Assembly (NCBI GenBank): GCA_958296295.1
Contig: OY282460.1
Location: 4,076,291-4,140,290, forward strand
Reading direction: 5' to 3'
Source: an uncultured Pseudomonadales bacterium
GTDB lineage: Bacteria; Pseudomonadota; Gammaproteobacteria; Pseudomonadales; Azotimanducaceae
DNA: 64,000 nt
Positions within the stretch are counted from its first letter, which is position 1, and each line of letters begins with the position of its first letter. Shown in pieces: positions 1 through 8,780 of the stretch. Made by a program: the position numbers and the translations under genes. The notes below the pieces were generated by a model. The model searched no databases, was not told the DNA's origin, and saw only the letters and a list, made by a program, of their open reading frames with translations.

Positions 1-24
1 ATCGAAACCACATCCGGCCGCACT

Positions 25-525
25 TCATTCACCAGGCGCCACATAGTCCCTCCAACGATCAGGGACTTGAAAGTCGCAATCTCTCCACTCGGCGAGTATG
101 TCGCAATGGAACACGCAACTGCTTTGCGCGGCGTCCGCTGTCCAGCAGCCATAAGCTCCTAGCGTTCCGGAGATCCTGACAACCTGTGTTCTTCGAACTG
201 CCGCGCCTGCCCATCGATCGGGAATCAGATCGGCGGGCGGGTTTTCACATTGCCACGCGACGGTGCGCTTTCCGCTTGCCCCATAGGCTTCCCAGCTCGC
301 ATCCCGGTACTCAAGAGTGGCCCCATCGTCGCAGTGATGCACGTACCAAGGCGGAGACTGCCAAGCACTCTCCGTCGAACACTTCACTTGGATGCCGTCC
401 GGGGGGCAGTCCGGACTTGCTTCAGTGCTGTCCAACACCGTGAAGTAGTGTTTGTCTGCTAGGGAACTGCTCCCGGCAGGCAGAACCAGCACCAGGGCGC
501 TCAACGCAGCGAGAAAGTAGCGCAT
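25..525 (-). CDS. Secreted cysteine-rich hypothetical protein
   Basis: The 166-residue product starts with a clear signal peptide: Met-Arg, then a run of Leu/Ala/Val to about residue 23 with a likely cut near Leu-Ala-Asp. The mature part holds eight cysteines spread over its length and many Trp, Asp and Glu residues, which suggests a disulfide-stabilised periplasmic or extracellular protein. The start is firm because AAGGAGG lies six bases before the ATG. I do not recognise the family. It stands alone at the edge of the island, with about 600 bases of non-coding DNA upstream before the restriction gene. The second orphan secreted protein of the island (8907-9416) has a similar size and layout but no evident sequence match by eye. 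Confidence 0.7.
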   Translation of the reverse strand: MRYFLAALSALVLVLPAGSSSLADKHYFTVLDSTEASPDCPPDGIQVKCSTESAWQSPPWYVHHCDDGATLEYRDASWEAYGASGKRTVAWQCENPPADLIPDRWAGAAVRRTQVVRISGTLGAYGCWTADAAQSSCVFHCDILAEWRDCDFQVPDRWRDYVAPGE

Positions 526-902
526 CAGAACCTCCTTCTGACTCGTCTTCAGTATGACCTACGCTACCACAATGCGCCGGCGCGTACACCCAGCGTCTTG
601 TCCAATTGTCCAATGCAGGGCCATCCCGAAGTTGGCGCCAAGTCGTTGAGGCGGCAGGGGAAGATTGACCGGCGCTGCGCGAAGGGCGGGCCGATGGAAC
701 GGGGACTGGCGCAGCTGAGCTTCGTTGTCCCGAACAACGATGTGCCTGCCCCGGAATTGCCATAGCAGGCAACGTCTGGCGCGAACGGCGCTCACAGGGG
801 CTTACAGGCGCTCTGGCGCGATGCCCCGGAGACGCCTCAAATCCCCAACTTGGGTCTTTGCCCCGCCCCGGTGGTCTCAAACCCTGATTCTCAGGATGTT
901 CG

Positions 903-983
903 TCCGCCGTCAATGCCGAACTCTCCCGGCGGTCACACCACTGGGCAGGTGTCGCTGGCGCTGGGCCTCACTGCGACGAGCGC
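903..983 (+). repeat. Direct repeat, left copy
   Basis: This 81-bp segment recurs in the same orientation at 6918-6998 with eight mismatches by hand alignment. The core from 921 to 983 matches at 60 of 63 positions. A short shared AGCATAG follows both copies. The two copies bracket the type ISP-like gene and its convergent partner and nothing else. They could be scars of an integrated unit, a duplicated attachment-like site, or two members of a dispersed repeat family. Confidence 0.8.
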
Positions 984-1015
984 CTACTGCAGCATAGCCT
1001 AACGTCGCGGGGCGG

Positions 1016-1024
1016 TGCTAAAAT
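1016..1024 (+). promoter_or_regulatory. Possible extended -10 promoter element
   Basis: The sequence TGCTAAAAT fits an extended -10 box (TG, one base, then TAAAAT). It lies about 105 bases before the proposed start of the restriction gene and 33 bases after the left direct repeat. No good -35 box is seen, so this is tentative. Confidence 0.35.
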
Positions 1025-1128
1025 CGAGCCATACCGACTCAGCCTCTTGAGAGACAACATGCCAATCGGACCCCGCGGGGAAAAACGGCCAAGCGACGTG
1101 CGCTGAGCGCCGACGCGAGATCGGGAAG

Positions 1129-4100
1129 ATGGGGAGCGACGCCCGGAACAGGAAGCGAAGTGGGGCTACGCCGATGCAGACGCAAGAACGCCCACCAGCC
1201 TCACAAGACGATCTGAACTTCTACGACGAAGGAACGGCAGGTGCGGCGTTGGATCACATCATGCAGCGGGCGAGGACGTTCCAAGAACGAGGAGACTGGT
1301 TCGAGCGACTCACCTTGAACCTGATGGCCGCCGAACGCGATTTGGATGTGGCGGAAGCGTGGCTATGGCTCGATTGGCCTGACAAACCACAGGACCGCGG
1401 CGCCCAAGACCTCGGTGTCGACATCGTGGCGAACTCCAACGACGGCAGAACCATTGCCGTCCAGTGCAAGTGCCTAGACGACGGCGCATCGTTGACCAAG
1501 GCCGCCATTGACAGCTTCATCGCCGAAGCGGTCGGCCGCGCCGCCTACGACGAATTGTGGCTTGTCACCAACGCCCCCCTCGGACGCAACGCTGCGGCAG
1601 CTTTCAATGGACTCGACAAGCCGTGCAGACACATCCTGTTCCAGCGGTACTCGGACACGTCCTTGGATGTGGGCGAGTCTCCGCACCGGCGCGAAGCAAG
1701 CCCGCTTCAGCAACGCGCCATCGAATCGGTGGTGGCGGGTTTCGCAGGCGACAATCCGCAAGACCGCGGCAAGCTGGTGATGGCGTGTGGCACCGGCAAG
1801 ACGTTCACCTCGCTGAGGATTGCCGAAGCGCTGTATCCATCCGGCAAGGCACGCTTCTTGTTCGTCGCGCCGAGTATCGCGCTGGTCGGACAGGCTCGGC
1901 GCGAGTGGCTGCGGCATTGCGACGATCCGATCTCCACGCTGGTGGTGTGCTCCTCGAAGGCGCAAGGACGTTCCCGCGAGGACGCGGCAGATGTATCGGC
2001 GCACGAACTCGCCTGTCCGGTCACGACAGACGCCGCCGAGATCGCGGTATTCCTCAAGCAACGCGGAAGGCGGCAAGCCGTGTTTTGCACCTACCAGTCC
2101 TTGGGGCGCGTTTCGGACGCTCAAACGGAACACTCCACACCGGCGTTCGATCTCGCCATCGCCGACGAGGCGCATCGCACGACCGGCGAATTCGACAAGA
2201 CCGGGGAAGGACGAAAGATCGACTGGCGACTCATTCACGACAGCGAGCGACTGAACGCCAAGCGACGCCTCTACATGACCGCCACGCCGAGGGTCTACAC
2301 CCCGGAGTCTGTCGAGACGGCGCGGAAGCACGGCGTCGCGGTGGTCGGAATGAACTCACCGGAGTATGGCTCCACATTCCACACTCTGAGCTTCCGCGAA
2401 GCGGTAGGGAACGGCGTTCTCTGCGACTATCGAGTGATCGTGCTAGCACTCGACAATCGAACGCGGCTCACCACCGCTGTACGCAAGGCGTTCGACGAGG
2501 CGACCGACGAGGTGAAGTCCAAGCGCAAGCGCGAGGCGACGCATTCGGAACAGGTCCGTCTTCTCGGCACGTCGTTGGCCGTCAACGGCGCAATCGTCGG
2601 AGACGAGATCGAACTGCCGAAGTGCCTGCCACGCACGTTGGCATTCGCCAACAAATGCGCGATGTCCGAGTGGGTGGCCAAGGCCATCAGCGACAGCCGC
2701 ACCCAGCGCCTCACGTCGTACCGGATCAAGGGTAGCCGCACGGCCCGGAAAGTGAACGCGGAACATCTCGACGCGACCACGCCTGACCAGAAGCGCATCC
2801 TCGAACTCGACAAACTACGCAACGCCAGCGATGACGAGTGCCGCATGATTTGCAACGTGCGCCTGTTCAGCGAAGGCATCGACATCCCGGCGCTCGACGG
2901 CATCGTGTTCTTTGAGGGGCGCAGTTCGCACATCGAAGTCGTGCAGGCTGTCGGCAGAGTGATGCGCAAGGCCGAAGGCAAGAAACTCGGATACATCGTC
3001 GTGCCCGTCGTAGTGCCGCCCGGCCAGAACCTCCTTGACGCCTTGGCCAACAGCGACGAAGGATTCGACCGGATCGGAGACGTCCTGTGCGCCTTGCAGT
3101 CCCACGATCCTTCGTTGGCCGACCGAATGCAGGACTATGTCGTGCTCGCGCAGCCCGCTGAGGAGCGCAATGGCAAGGGCGAAGGCGAGAGGAAGAGCGG
3201 CGAAACCGCCATAGCGAACGCGGAACTAGCTTTCAACCTGTCGGAAGCCAAGGATGCTGTATACGCCTACATCGGAGACGCAGCGGGTTTCAGCAACCGA
3301 AAGGACCTCGTTGAAGGCCACATCCGCTCGGCCGTGACGACGGCAGCCGAACTGTTGATAGACGCGGAACTCGCAGCTCCGCTGGGCGAGGCGCTTAGCC
3401 TACCGATCCGCGAGAAGGAAGAACGCCGCAACGCGGGGACCCTTGGTGCCTTGCTGCTGGTGAATGCCCTGGTACTCAGCCATCGGTTGGTATCCCGCTT
3501 TCCTGAAGTCGACGACGACAGCATTCAGCGTGCGCGCTTCGTTGGCAGGCCCTACGCTCTCTTGCGCGATACATGGCGAACCATACTTGCCAAAGACTAT
3601 GCGCCCGTCTTCGCTCCGGCCCTAGCTGCGCTAGAAGTCGTCAAGGCTCCCGGCCATGCTCGCATTCTCAACCATCTCGCCGAAGCCGCGTTGGAAGCGG
3701 CCTCGGCGATCAGCGACTTCTCATACGACCACAGTGGGCCATTGTTCCACCGCATACTCGGCAAACGCGGCATGGCGGACGGTGCCTTCTACACGAACAA
3801 CCTTGCCGCGTTGCTGCTGGCGGGACTCGCCATCCCGCGCAATCCCGAGAGGACGCTTCGCGTGCTCGATCCGGCTTGCGGCACCGGGACGTTGCTGCTA
3901 GCCGTCATGGACACGATCAAGCGCCATGTTGTCGCGGACCATCCACGCACCGACCTTGAGAAGCTGCATAAGCGGCTGGTTGAACAAACGATCCACGGAC
4001 TGGACATTAACCACCACGCTACTCAGTTCGCGGCAATGAACCTCACCCTCGGCGCACCAACCGTGGACTACGAACGCATGAACGTCGCTACAGTGCGCGA

Positions 4101-5568
4101 AGGGGTCCACGATGATCTCCCCCACGCGGGGTCGCTGGAATTGCTCCCCTTGGATGGCCAGCGGTCACTTGACGCTTTGCGTCCGCCGCTCCCAACGCTG
4201 GACGCGCTCCCCGGCGCAACGGACTCGGCAGGGTTCGATCCCGAAGGGATGGACCTCGTCATATCCAACCCACCCTACACGGAGATCAACAAACAACTCT
4301 CGAAACTGTCCGCGGAACAAGACAGAGTCTTGATGCGGCAGCATTTCAAGACACTCAAGAAACGCCTTGCCAGCGCGATGCCGGACGCAATAGCGACCTT
4401 GTCGGGAACACGAGCGCTCGGTCCGTTCTTTCTCCCCTTGGCCGATCACCTTCTCAAGGGCGAATCAGGCACGTTGGCGCTGGTGAGGGCGACATCGGCA
4501 CTCACCGCACCATCTGGTCTTGCAGAACGAAAGTATTTGGCGGATCACTTTCACGTCGAAACGGTCGTGACGTCGCATGCACCCGGCAACGGTGCGGGCC
4601 TAGGCATCAATTTCTCGGAAAGCACGGACGTGAACGAGTCGCTCCTGGTGCTCCGGCGGCACTCGCGCAGCCAAGAGCGCCCGCCGACAACGACTGTTGC
4701 GTTACATCGACAACCATCGTCGCGGTCGGAGGTGCTGGAACTGCTCGAAGGGATTGGCAACGGAGACGCGAGCGAGTTCGGTAGGATGACCTCTTGGCCA
4801 GCGGAACGCATTGAAGCCGGAGACTGGTCGTTCGCCAATTGGTATGACGAAGGACTAGCGGGATGGGCATTACACGTCGATAGTCTTAAGCAACTTGGGC
4901 TTCTAGAACGTCACGTCGCCTTGGTAATGCCAAGCCCCAATTTCGCCAAGGTGTACGAAGATTCGCTCGACGAGCTAGACTCGATACCCATGTTCGAGTC
5001 TGCTGCGTCCGAAGTCATCCAGTTCATGCACGCCCGATCCACCAGTGCTGTTCAACTTAAGGCGGACGCGAACATGAAGCACCACCAAAGTATCAAACAG
5101 TGTACTGCCTTCTTAGCCTTTCGAGTTCGCGGAAGCACGTCTAGAGTTTTGGCATTTCTCACGAGCCAACCCGCACTGAGCACAGCTTTCAACGGTCTCG
5201 TTGTCCAAGCCAATAGGACCTATGCACGTGCTCTAGTGGCCTTCCTAAACTCCACGCTTGGCTGGCTTCAGGTGCTCAACAATCGCGCTTTCACGTTGGA
5301 GTATACGCGCATCAAGCCAATCACCGCGAAACGGTTGAAGGTGCCGCTCCCGGACTCCCCGCACATCTCTGCGCTGGCTGATGCGTACAAAGAGCTCGCA
5401 AACAAACAGATCGCGCAGAACCGAGACTCAGCGGACTGCTCAGTACGCATTGCGCTAGACCGTGTTGCCGCTAAGGCGGCGGGTATGAAGGTGAAAGACG
5501 TGGCGCAGATTAGACGACGTATTGCCGTGGAGCCATCGGTGGCGGGATATTCTTCAAGGGAGCACTGA
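1129..5568 (+). CDS. Type ISP-like single-chain restriction-modification enzyme
   Basis: This 1479-residue protein combines nuclease, translocase and DNA methyltransferase. Near residues 85-115 a Mrr-like PD-(D/E)xK nuclease shows DLGVD followed by AVQCK. A superfamily 2 helicase/translocase follows: Walker A MACGTGKT near 218-226, DEAH near 346, a TAT motif near 384, and an EGIDIP...QAVGRVMRK block near 580-620. The methyltransferase has motif I LDPACGTGTLL near 914 and the adenine-type catalytic NPPY near 1047. The C-terminal 400 residues would hold target recognition. This order and length match type ISP enzymes such as LlaGI and LlaBIII, which methylate one strand of an asymmetric site and cleave after head-on translocation. 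No separate specificity gene is present. The start could instead be the ATG at 1174. A standalone type IIG enzyme or an Mrr-helicase-methylase defence protein of another class is the alternative. Confidence 0.88.
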   Translation: MGSDARNRKRSGATPMQTQERPPASQDDLNFYDEGTAGAALDHIMQRARTFQERGDWFERLTLNLMAAERDLDVAEAWLWLDWPDKPQDRGAQDLGVDIVANSNDGRTIAVQCKCLDDGASLTKAAIDSFIAEAVGRAAYDELWLVTNAPLGRNAAAAFNGLDKPCRHILFQRYSDTSLDVGESPHRREASPLQQRAIESVVAGFAGDNPQDRGKLVMACGTGKTFTSLRIAEALYPSGKARFLFVAPSIALVGQARREWLRHCDDPISTLVVCSSKAQGRSREDAADVSAHELACPVTTDAAEIAVFLKQRGRRQAVFCTYQSLGRVSDAQTEHSTPAFDLAIADEAHRTTGEFDKTGEGRKIDWRLIHDSERLNAKRRLYMTATPRVYTPESVETARKHGVAVVGMNSPEYGSTFHTLSFREAVGNGVLCDYRVIVLALDNRTRLTTAVRKAFDEATDEVKSKRKREATHSEQVRLLGTSLAVNGAIVGDEIELPKCLPRTLAFANKCAMSEWVAKAISDSRTQRLTSYRIKGSRTARKVNAEHLDATTPDQKRILELDKLRNASDDECRMICNVRLFSEGIDIPALDGIVFFEGRSSHIEVVQAVGRVMRKAEGKKLGYIVVPVVVPPGQNLLDALANSDEGFDRIGDVLCALQSHDPSLADRMQDYVVLAQPAEERNGKGEGERKSGETAIANAELAFNLSEAKDAVYAYIGDAAGFSNRKDLVEGHIRSAVTTAAELLIDAELAAPLGEALSLPIREKEERRNAGTLGALLLVNALVLSHRLVSRFPEVDDDSIQRARFVGRPYALLRDTWRTILAKDYAPVFAPALAALEVVKAPGHARILNHLAEAALEAASAISDFSYDHSGPLFHRILGKRGMADGAFYTNNLAALLLAGLAIPRNPERTLRVLDPACGTGTLLLAVMDTIKRHVVADHPRTDLEKLHKRLVEQTIHGLDINHHATQFAAMNLTLGAPTVDYERMNVATVREGVHDDLPHAGSLELLPLDGQRSLDALRPPLPTLDALPGATDSAGFDPEGMDLVISNPPYTEINKQLSKLSAEQDRVLMRQHFKTLKKRLASAMPDAIATLSGTRALGPFFLPLADHLLKGESGTLALVRATSALTAPSGLAERKYLADHFHVETVVTSHAPGNGAGLGINFSESTDVNESLLVLRRHSRSQERPPTTTVALHRQPSSRSEVLELLEGIGNGDASEFGRMTSWPAERIEAGDWSFANWYDEGLAGWALHVDSLKQLGLLERHVALVMPSPNFAKVYEDSLDELDSIPMFESAASEVIQFMHARSTSAVQLKADANMKHHQSIKQCTAFLAFRVRGSTSRVLAFLTSQPALSTAFNGLVVQANRTYARALVAFLNSTLGWLQVLNNRAFTLEYTRIKPITAKRLKVPLPDSPHISALADAYKELANKQIAQNRDSADCSVRIALDRVAAKAAGMKVKDVAQIRRRIAVEPSVAGYSSREH

Positions 5569-5738
5569 CAACCGCTGCCGGTGCGCCCGTATGCCACACT
5601 TCGTAGTCGCCGGGGGTCGGTCGGCGAACACCGGCGTGAACGCCTCAAGCGGGAACGTCACCGCCACGCACAGCAAGCATAGCGCTGACAGCACACAGAC
5701 CTCGACGCCGTGCTAAGCGTCACCTGCCTAGTAGATGA

Positions 5739-5924
5739 CTAGCGGTGCCCGCGGAGTACGCTACGCGGATCAGCGGGAGAAGCCGCGTGTTGCCAAAACC
5801 GGCGCGGGGCAGTCCGCACGGCCACGGCCAAGCCCGCTGTGATGACGTGATCTCCTGCCGATTCCGCCCCTTCGGGTAGAAATTTCGCTTTGTCGGTGAT
5901 GTCGATGCGAAGCATCGTCGTCAC
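5739..5924 (-). CDS. Possible small ORF coupled to the upstream gene
   Basis: A 61-codon frame opens with GTG inside the stop codon of the upstream gene (AAGTGACG, a 4-bp overlap), with an ATG three codons later. Such GTGA overlaps usually mean translational coupling, which is the only support for the call. The product starts with a short mixed charged segment and ends in a basic tail rich in Arg, His and Pro; no domain is recognised. The rest of the interval between the two convergent genes (5569-5738) shows nothing. It could be chance. Confidence 0.25.
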   Translation of the reverse strand: MTTMLRIDITDKAKFLPEGAESAGDHVITAGLAVAVRTAPRRFWQHAASPADPRSVLRGHR

Positions 5925-6817
5925 TTTGGTTGAACTGGTGTAAGCACGATTCGATCTTGGTCGACACGAACGAAATGGGTGTTGGACAGTTCGAGAATGC
6001 GCTTAGCGATGGGATCGTCGCGGTAGGGTTCCTTATTCCAACACTCATGTAACCACTTGGACATCAAATACTCTTTCTCGTGAGCTTTGTACACCGTGTC
6101 GCTGCTTTGCCATCCGCAATTCTTCCACTTTGTGTTCGCGTCCAGCAGACGTAGCGTTGAAGGGGGAATCCACGTTTCATTGCCATCGTCGTTGGTACGT
6201 TTCGTTGCCAGACTGCCAAATTCCCCGTCCTTTGGCGGAAGTCGTGATCGATTGTAGCGTGGGCCGTTTGGCAGCAGGAATCGCCCGATGATGTCGGAGG
6301 GGAACGTGAACCTTATTAGACAGTGCTGAACAGCTCGTAAGACCTCGACCAACCCTGCATGGGACAATATCCCTTCGCCTTGTTCAACCGCTTTTCTAAT
6401 GCGGTCGGACTCGTCGTAACGCAATATGACCGCGTGCTTGTTACATTCGGCAAGCAAGGCATCGGCGGTCTCAAACCAGCACCAACCATCGGGTACATTA
6501 GGCAGCAATGTTCGGAGTTGTCTGTAGTGCCTTTCTATGGTGTTTCTGACATCACTCGTCGCGTCGACATACAAGTCGTGAACTCGGTGTCTCTTGTCAT
6601 GTCCATACTCACGTCTAGCGTCGTCAGTGTCGGGTAGGTCTCGAAACCTGATGCACTTCAGTCCGATCTCGATGTGCATGAGTGTCAAGGCGACATCGAA
6701 GTTGTGGCGGAATTCCGCTTTGACACCCTCTGTCAACAGCGGTTTTGTCACCTTCAGCCACTTTTCGATGCTGCTGTTGGCGTTTAGGACCCTTCCAGTC
6801 AAGTTCTTCTTGGTCAT
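5921..6817 (-). CDS. Possible HEPN-type protein, companion of the restriction enzyme
   Basis: The 298-residue product is not recognised with certainty. The N-terminal 110 residues read as helical and contain R68-x4-H73 in the segment ARREYGHDKRH, which fits the Rx4-6H catalytic signature of HEPN ribonucleases; the following HDLY also recalls HEPN helices. The C-terminal half is rich in Trp, Asn and charged residues and resembles nothing known to me. ATG 6817 is preferred over 6838 because GAGG lies about nine bases upstream. The gene converges with the restriction gene inside the same pair of direct repeats. By eye it is less GC-rich than the core genes, which suggests recent transfer. A role in phage defence is inferred from position and the possible HEPN motif only. 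Confidence 0.6.
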   Translation of the reverse strand: MTKKNLTGRVLNANSSIEKWLKVTKPLLTEGVKAEFRHNFDVALTLMHIEIGLKCIRFRDLPDTDDARREYGHDKRHRVHDLYVDATSDVRNTIERHYRQLRTLLPNVPDGWCWFETADALLAECNKHAVILRYDESDRIRKAVEQGEGILSHAGLVEVLRAVQHCLIRFTFPSDIIGRFLLPNGPRYNRSRLPPKDGEFGSLATKRTNDDGNETWIPPSTLRLLDANTKWKNCGWQSSDTVYKAHEKEYLMSKWLHECWNKEPYRDDPIAKRILELSNTHFVRVDQDRIVLTPVQPK

Positions 6818-6917
6818 CAGTACAATCCTCGGTTGCACGGCCGTGCTGTCGTTTCATCAACGGGGGAACATTTGCGGGCATCTGGCGACGATGACCAATG
6901 GGAGTTGCATACTTGAC

Positions 6918-6998
6918 TCCGCCGCAAAAGCCGGTCTCTCCCGGCCGTCACACCACTAGGCAGGTGTCGCTGGCGCTGGGCCTCACTGCGGCGAGCGC
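6918..6998 (+). repeat. Direct repeat, right copy
   Basis: Second copy of the 903-983 repeat, same orientation, about 6.0 kb away. It lies in the 290 bases between the possible HEPN gene and the tyrosine recombinase. The 18 bases upstream of the 63-bp core are more diverged than the core (five mismatches). Confidence 0.8.
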
Positions 6999-7104
6999 GG
7001 TGCTTGCACCTCAAGCATAGCGCATCGCGCGTAGGACAGTTGGCCCATCTATTGAACCGCATCATCACGGCTTGAGGCAGTCCTTCGCGCGGCTGCCACG
7101 GGCA

Positions 7105-8040
7105 TCAACCCTTCGCTTTGTAGAACCGCGCCACAGGTCCTTCGGCAGCCGCCTGGTGGCGAACGTAGTGGGCCGCCTGCGCTGGCCGCTTCCACCCGCC
7201 AGCCGTCATCAGATCGGGCAACGCGGTGCCGGCCGCGGCCAAGTCCTGCGCCATGCCGACGCGAGCGCCGTGGCTGGTGGCTCCGACGACGCCGGCCGCT
7301 TCGCAAGCAGCCTTGAAACGCCGAGCGATCTGGCGCGGAGAGAGCGGGATCACGCGCGGCTCGCCGCCGACCTTCGCAGCGAGCAGAGCAGCCACGGTCG
7401 CCGGCGCGAAGTAGGCCGTCGTGGTGGACTTCGTCTTCGGGCGGTGGATGACGGCCGTGGCGGACTTGTCGGAGTTGACCGACATATCCGTCCAGCGCAG
7501 CGCGGCGCACTCGGAGACGCGCAGCAGCCCGTCGCGCATGACGAGCACGATGGCGACGTCGAGCGCAGCCCTGCGTTCGGCGAGCGCATCGGACTCGACG
7601 CCGCGGCCGCGTGGACGTGGACGCTGTGCGGCCATCGCCACGCCAAGCAGAGCATCGGCGCGGACGCCGGTCGCCTGCTTCGGCTCGGCGCCGTCGCGCC
7701 CGCGCTGCGCAGCGAGAGCGCCGATGGCCATGCGCACCGAAGGCGGCACGCACTTGGCGACGCCGGCGTAGGCGCCGGCCTTCTCGAGCGCGGCGGCCAG
7801 CAGGCGGATGCGCGACAGCGAAGCGCCGCCGTCCGCGAGAGCCTTCACGTGAGCGAGCAGAGCGCCTTCGGCCGGCGGCATGGCGGACACCCCGACCGAA
7901 GCGGCGTATTCCACCCACAAGCGCACCACGGCTCTGTAGGAGCGTCTGGTGGACGGCGCCAGCAGCTCGTCGGCGAGCGACGCCAGCCAGTCGGAGACTT
8001 CAACGGGTAGGTTGGTGTCCCGCGCCGCGATGGGAAGCAC
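7105..8040 (-). CDS. Tyrosine recombinase/integrase
   Basis: The C-terminal half carries the catalytic set of site-specific tyrosine recombinases: first Arg in LLRVSECAALRW, the His-x-x-Arg pair in SHGARVG, the His/Trp position in AGGWKR and the nucleophile Tyr in AAHYVR. The N-terminal part (APSTRRSYRAVVRLWVEY) fits the SAM-like core-binding domain. The frame stays open up to a TTG at 8154, but there is no ATG; GTG codons lie at 8064 and 8040. I chose 8040 because it sits just past the stop of a small upstream ORF, which would allow coupled translation. It ends about 100 bases from the right direct repeat and may have mobilised the adjacent restriction unit. The exact start is uncertain. Confidence 0.82.
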   Translation of the reverse strand: MLPIAARDTNLPVEVSDWLASLADELLAPSTRRSYRAVVRLWVEYAASVGVSAMPPAEGALLAHVKALADGGASLSRIRLLAAALEKAGAYAGVAKCVPPSVRMAIGALAAQRGRDGAEPKQATGVRADALLGVAMAAQRPRPRGRGVESDALAERRAALDVAIVLVMRDGLLRVSECAALRWTDMSVNSDKSATAVIHRPKTKSTTTAYFAPATVAALLAAKVGGEPRVIPLSPRQIARRFKAACEAAGVVGATSHGARVGMAQDLAAAGTALPDLMTAGGWKRPAQAAHYVRHQAAAEGPVARFYKAKG

Positions 8041-8044
8041 CCGA

Positions 8045-8131
8045 CTAGCAGCGTTTGGGTTCACCCCGCGCCTGCCATTCGCTGCCGATGTCGTAGTGGT
8101 ACAGGCAGTTGCCGCACTTCTGCACAGCCAT
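8045..8131 (-). CDS. Candidate 28-residue zinc-ribbon-like microprotein
   Basis: This tiny frame begins with ATG, has AAAGGA eleven bases upstream, and encodes a peptide with CGNC near its start, a Tyr-His-Tyr, a GSEW segment and a final RC. Three cysteines plus a histidine and a conserved-looking Gly/Trp pattern are what a small zinc ribbon would show. It ends four bases before the proposed GTG start of the recombinase and overlaps the longer recombinase reading in another frame. If real, it is the first gene of a two-gene unit with the recombinase. It is too short for routine gene finding and may be chance. Confidence 0.35.
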   Translation of the reverse strand: MAVQKCGNCLYHYDIGSEWQARGEPKRC

Positions 8132-8154
8132 GATGAATGATGTCCTTTAATCAA

Positions 8155-8780
8155 TCGTTAACAGACATCTTATCGCCGATCCGCGAGCGTTGCACAGCGT
8201 CCTTTGAGCACGCCGACGGCCGACTCACCGCGGACGAAGTGCAAAGGTGCACGGAAGACATACGAAGCGTTGCAGGACTCCTGGGCGGAATGGGCGAAGC
8301 GGCGGTTGTCCCCAGACCTTGAACGCGGCAGCGCGAAGGCGGAGACGGGGCGCCAACACCTTACCCGGAGAGTTACGGGCAAGCGTTGGATTCGGGCATG
8401 TTGGCAATGCACGAGAAGGCCATGGCCGCCTTCGAGGCCGCGAAGTCGATCGACCGGCGAACGAAGCGGCGGACGCGCCAACAGCCGACAACCGGAACGG
8501 CCACGCCGGCAGGTGCGTCGGCGACCGTTCCGAGGCACCCTCGAACGATACCAGCGCGATCGTCAAAGCCTCTTGCAGGTCGTGGCCCGGCTTCAGCCGG
8601 CCTTGGCGTTGCTCCGCCGCGGGTCCTGCAACATCTTGAAAAACCGACAGAATCTCCCGCATCCCGTCTCTCCTTCCTTGGCAGGAAACGGCAATTCCGC
8701 CCCATCCTCCCCTCCGTCGCAATCTTCCGCGATTTTTCCGCCGGGGGCATTGACGCAAGGCAAGGATGGTATGCTGAAGC
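8155..8780. other. Non-coding or decayed stretch
   Basis: About 630 bases with several open frames on the plus strand but none with a convincing start, ribosome site or family motif. One frame from 8137 gives a plausible soluble peptide of 61 residues, another from 8386 runs on into the octamer tract. I read this as decayed coding DNA or spacer between the divergent recombinase and secreted-protein genes. Confidence 0.4.
8750..8775 (+). promoter_or_regulatory. Possible promoter ahead of the octamer tract
   Basis: TTGACG at 8750-8755 and TATGCT at 8770-8775, the latter preceded by TGG so that it also fits an extended -10. The 14-base spacer is shorter than the usual 16-18, so the extended -10 would have to carry most of the activity. 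Transcription would start at about 8782, exactly where the octamer repeats begin. Confidence 0.35.

Larger units (their letters stand above)
526..1128. other. Non-coding stretch upstream of the restriction gene
   Basis: About 600 bases without a convincing gene. Open frames here lack ribosome sites and recognisable motifs. It contains the left copy of the island direct repeat (903-983) and a probable extended -10 promoter just after it. Confidence 0.55.

Noticed and set aside
422..913. Open frame of 163 codons upstream of the restriction gene
   Set aside because: It overlaps the well-supported secreted-protein gene and reads as low-complexity Arg/Pro/Ser sequence.
1129..5568. Long protein considered as a type I restriction subunit or a BREX/DISARM component
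   Set aside because: Nuclease, helicase and NPPY methyltransferase are in one chain with no specificity subunit and no other BREX/DISARM genes nearby; type ISP fits better.
7072..8010. Open frame of 312 codons antisense to the recombinase
   Set aside because: The opposite strand has a complete set of tyrosine-recombinase catalytic motifs, so this is a shadow.
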